From NCBI RefSeq assembly GCF_023744375.2, contig NZ_CP146284.1:3509501-3573500 (forward strand): a stretch of 64,000 nt of DNA, given 5' to 3'. Shown here piece after piece: positions 62,903-64,000 of this stretch. The stretch is from Parabacteroides sp. AD58 (GTDB lineage: Bacteria > Bacteroidota > Bacteroidia > Bacteroidales > Tannerellaceae). The stretch's first letter is position 1; each line of letters starts with the position of its first letter. Both the position numbers and the translations under genes were made by a program. The notes beneath the pieces are model-generated. The model saw only the letters and a program-made list of their open reading frames with translations. It ran no database searches and had not been told where the DNA came from.

Positions 62903-63703
62903 ATTGTTTTCATTAGAAAATGCGACAGCTAATTTATGCGAAATTTTAACAGTACGACTGTTGGACATAAACTCATCGTTTAACTTTTGAGCTAGACGTT
63001 CTGCTTTTACTTTCGTTTGGGGATCTAATACTAGTCCATTTTTGTCATCCTTATTCTGACAAATTAGACGGACATAATTTAAATTAGGGTCCTTGCTATC
63101 TAAATATGAGTTTATTATTTTAACCTTGTCGTCCATTGATAGATTTGAAGGAAGGTGAATTTTTCTATCAGTTTTATTGTCATGTTTGGCGATATAATGA
63201 TTTATGAGAATCTGAGCCGTATTACTGTCTTCAAGCATTATCTGCCTTAGTTCTATTTTGAATTTTTCCACGACATTCCTGCAATGAAGTATTTCTATCA
63301 AGTCATTTTGTTTGCCTTTTGCTGTATTTTTTACAAAATTATTATCTATAACATTAAATAATTTGAATTGGTCAATAATATCCCAAAATGCTTGTCTGTA
63401 ATCCCAAGCTAATGCATCATAGCAGTTCTCCAAAGAGTTTCTATTTATCTTGGCAAAGTGTTTTGCAATAATATCATTATAATCTTTTATATCTTCTTTG
63501 ATTTGATTAAACATGACGTCTGACCAACATTTCAATCGACAATCATTATCTATGAGTTTCTTGATGTGGAATAACTCTATCACGTCTGTTAACGTAGAAG
63601 CTGGCTCAGATTTATACTTTATAATTGCTTTTTCTGCAAGTTCAAGATTATAATCGATGCTTAAATCATTCGGAGAATAAAAACATACTCGATTTTCCAT
63701 CAT
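62903..63703 (-). pseudogene. 5' part of the large gene split by the IS4 element
   Basis: Begins at the ATG at 63703 (MENRVCFYSPNDLSID after a first Met) and encodes about 267 native residues up to AVAFSNENN; the next residues and stop (62873) belong to the IS end. An Asp/Lys/Asn-rich helical protein with no domain I recognise. Its start overlaps the stop of the AlbA_2-like leader frame by 4 bases (ATGA type), so translation is coupled to that short frame. Confidence 0.65.
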
Positions 63704-63891
63704 AAATAAAAAAAGTAGTATTGAAATGAATGAAAATGCGTTTCTACAATCACGTGTCCATTCCCAGACTTATCTTCGTACATAAAAGCCGATATGGATT
63801 TAAGCCATGATTTTACTTTCTTACGCTCCAGCATTTCCTTGAAATCGTAAGACGAGCATTCCGCTATCAATGTATTGTTATGAATTTGCAT
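63700..63891 (-). pseudogene. AlbA_2 gene 5' fragment used as leader frame
   Basis: 63 codons: the first about 36 are nearly identical to the AlbA_2 protein at 59982 (MQIHNNTLIAECSSYDFKEM), then diverge (FMYEDKSGNGHVIVE) and stop at the start of the split gene. Probably a duplication or recombination scar, possibly still translated as a leader peptide. Confidence 0.7.
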
Positions 63892-63952
63892 CGTTTTCTT
63901 TTTGTTGTTTGGGGATAAAGCCCAAGTTCTATATACAAAGGTAAGGATAAAA
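63784..63952. repeat. Direct repeat copy B: AlbA_2 promoter and start
   Basis: Second copy of the 170-base repeat (see 59875-60044), including the -7 box TACCTTTG (complement of 63936-63943). It would drive the split gene. Bases after 63952 show no recognisable feature up to the window end. Confidence 0.8.
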
Positions 63953-64000
63953 CCGGATATTCTGTTAAAATAGCCCCATTGATTTGATTATTATGTGTTT

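Overview
The window looks like a chromosomal segment of a gut Bacteroidales bacterium, most likely Parabacteroides or a close relative. The grounds are: a SusC/SusD pair with FecI/FecR-type regulators, Ser-type sulfatase and GH20 lipoproteins, promoters of the TTG-N19-21-TAnnTTTG type, Bacteroides-style mobilization genes, and a DnaK with an Asn/Gly-rich C-terminal tail. The genus is inferred from gene content only.

Layout. (1) 1-4382: hexuronate catabolism: KDPG aldolase (cut by the window edge), a hexuronate-type MFS permease, an SDR mannonate oxidoreductase and mannonate dehydratase UxuA. (2) 4493-5402: two decayed toxin-antitoxin modules whose antitoxins are intact and whose toxins are truncated. 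(3) 5486-22989: a glycan-utilization locus with a Ser-type sulfatase, an FAD-dependent oxidoreductase, two GH20 beta-hexosaminidases, SusD, a SusC with an STN signalling domain, a FecR anti-sigma factor, an ECF sigma factor and an AraC regulator. It probably harvests sulfated amino-sugar glycans such as mucin or glycosaminoglycans (inference). (4) 23074-26642: acetyltransferase, flavoprotein, a membrane/cytidylate-kinase fusion and a second AraC regulator. (5) 26693-28119: a complete IS5-like element with inverted repeats and a 6-bp direct repeat. (6) 28652-38370: a minus-strand array of exported TPR-CHAT (caspase-like) proteins, two intact and two decayed, with two small exported partners. 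(7) 38377-39802: nested mobile-element debris (IS21 istB, an IS4-like transposase tail, a tyrosine recombinase head). (8) 40099-42884: three identical tRNA-Asp genes and dnaK.

(9) 43087-49912: a mobilizable element on the plus strand with a zinc-ribbon/HTH protein, tyrosine integrase, excisionase-like protein, primase/DUF3987 replication gene, MobC, relaxase and a membrane accessory protein. Its excisionase and primase genes carry apparent frameshifts. (10) 49953-63952: a minus-strand defence island. A compact operon, starting at a clear promoter near 57700, encodes an XRE regulator, a C5 methyltransferase, a candidate restriction endonuclease, a ParB-like protein, a SNF2 helicase, a DUF3883 nuclease-like protein and Vsr. 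Upstream lie a membrane/coiled-coil protein and an AlbA_2 (Schlafen-like) protein, then a gene of about 657 codons split by an IS4-family element. That split gene sits between two about 95 percent identical copies of the AlbA_2 gene's promoter and start.

The best candidates for undescribed systems are the seven-gene methyltransferase/helicase/ParB/DUF3883/Vsr operon and the exported TPR-CHAT array. Both calls rest on motif reading without database searches.
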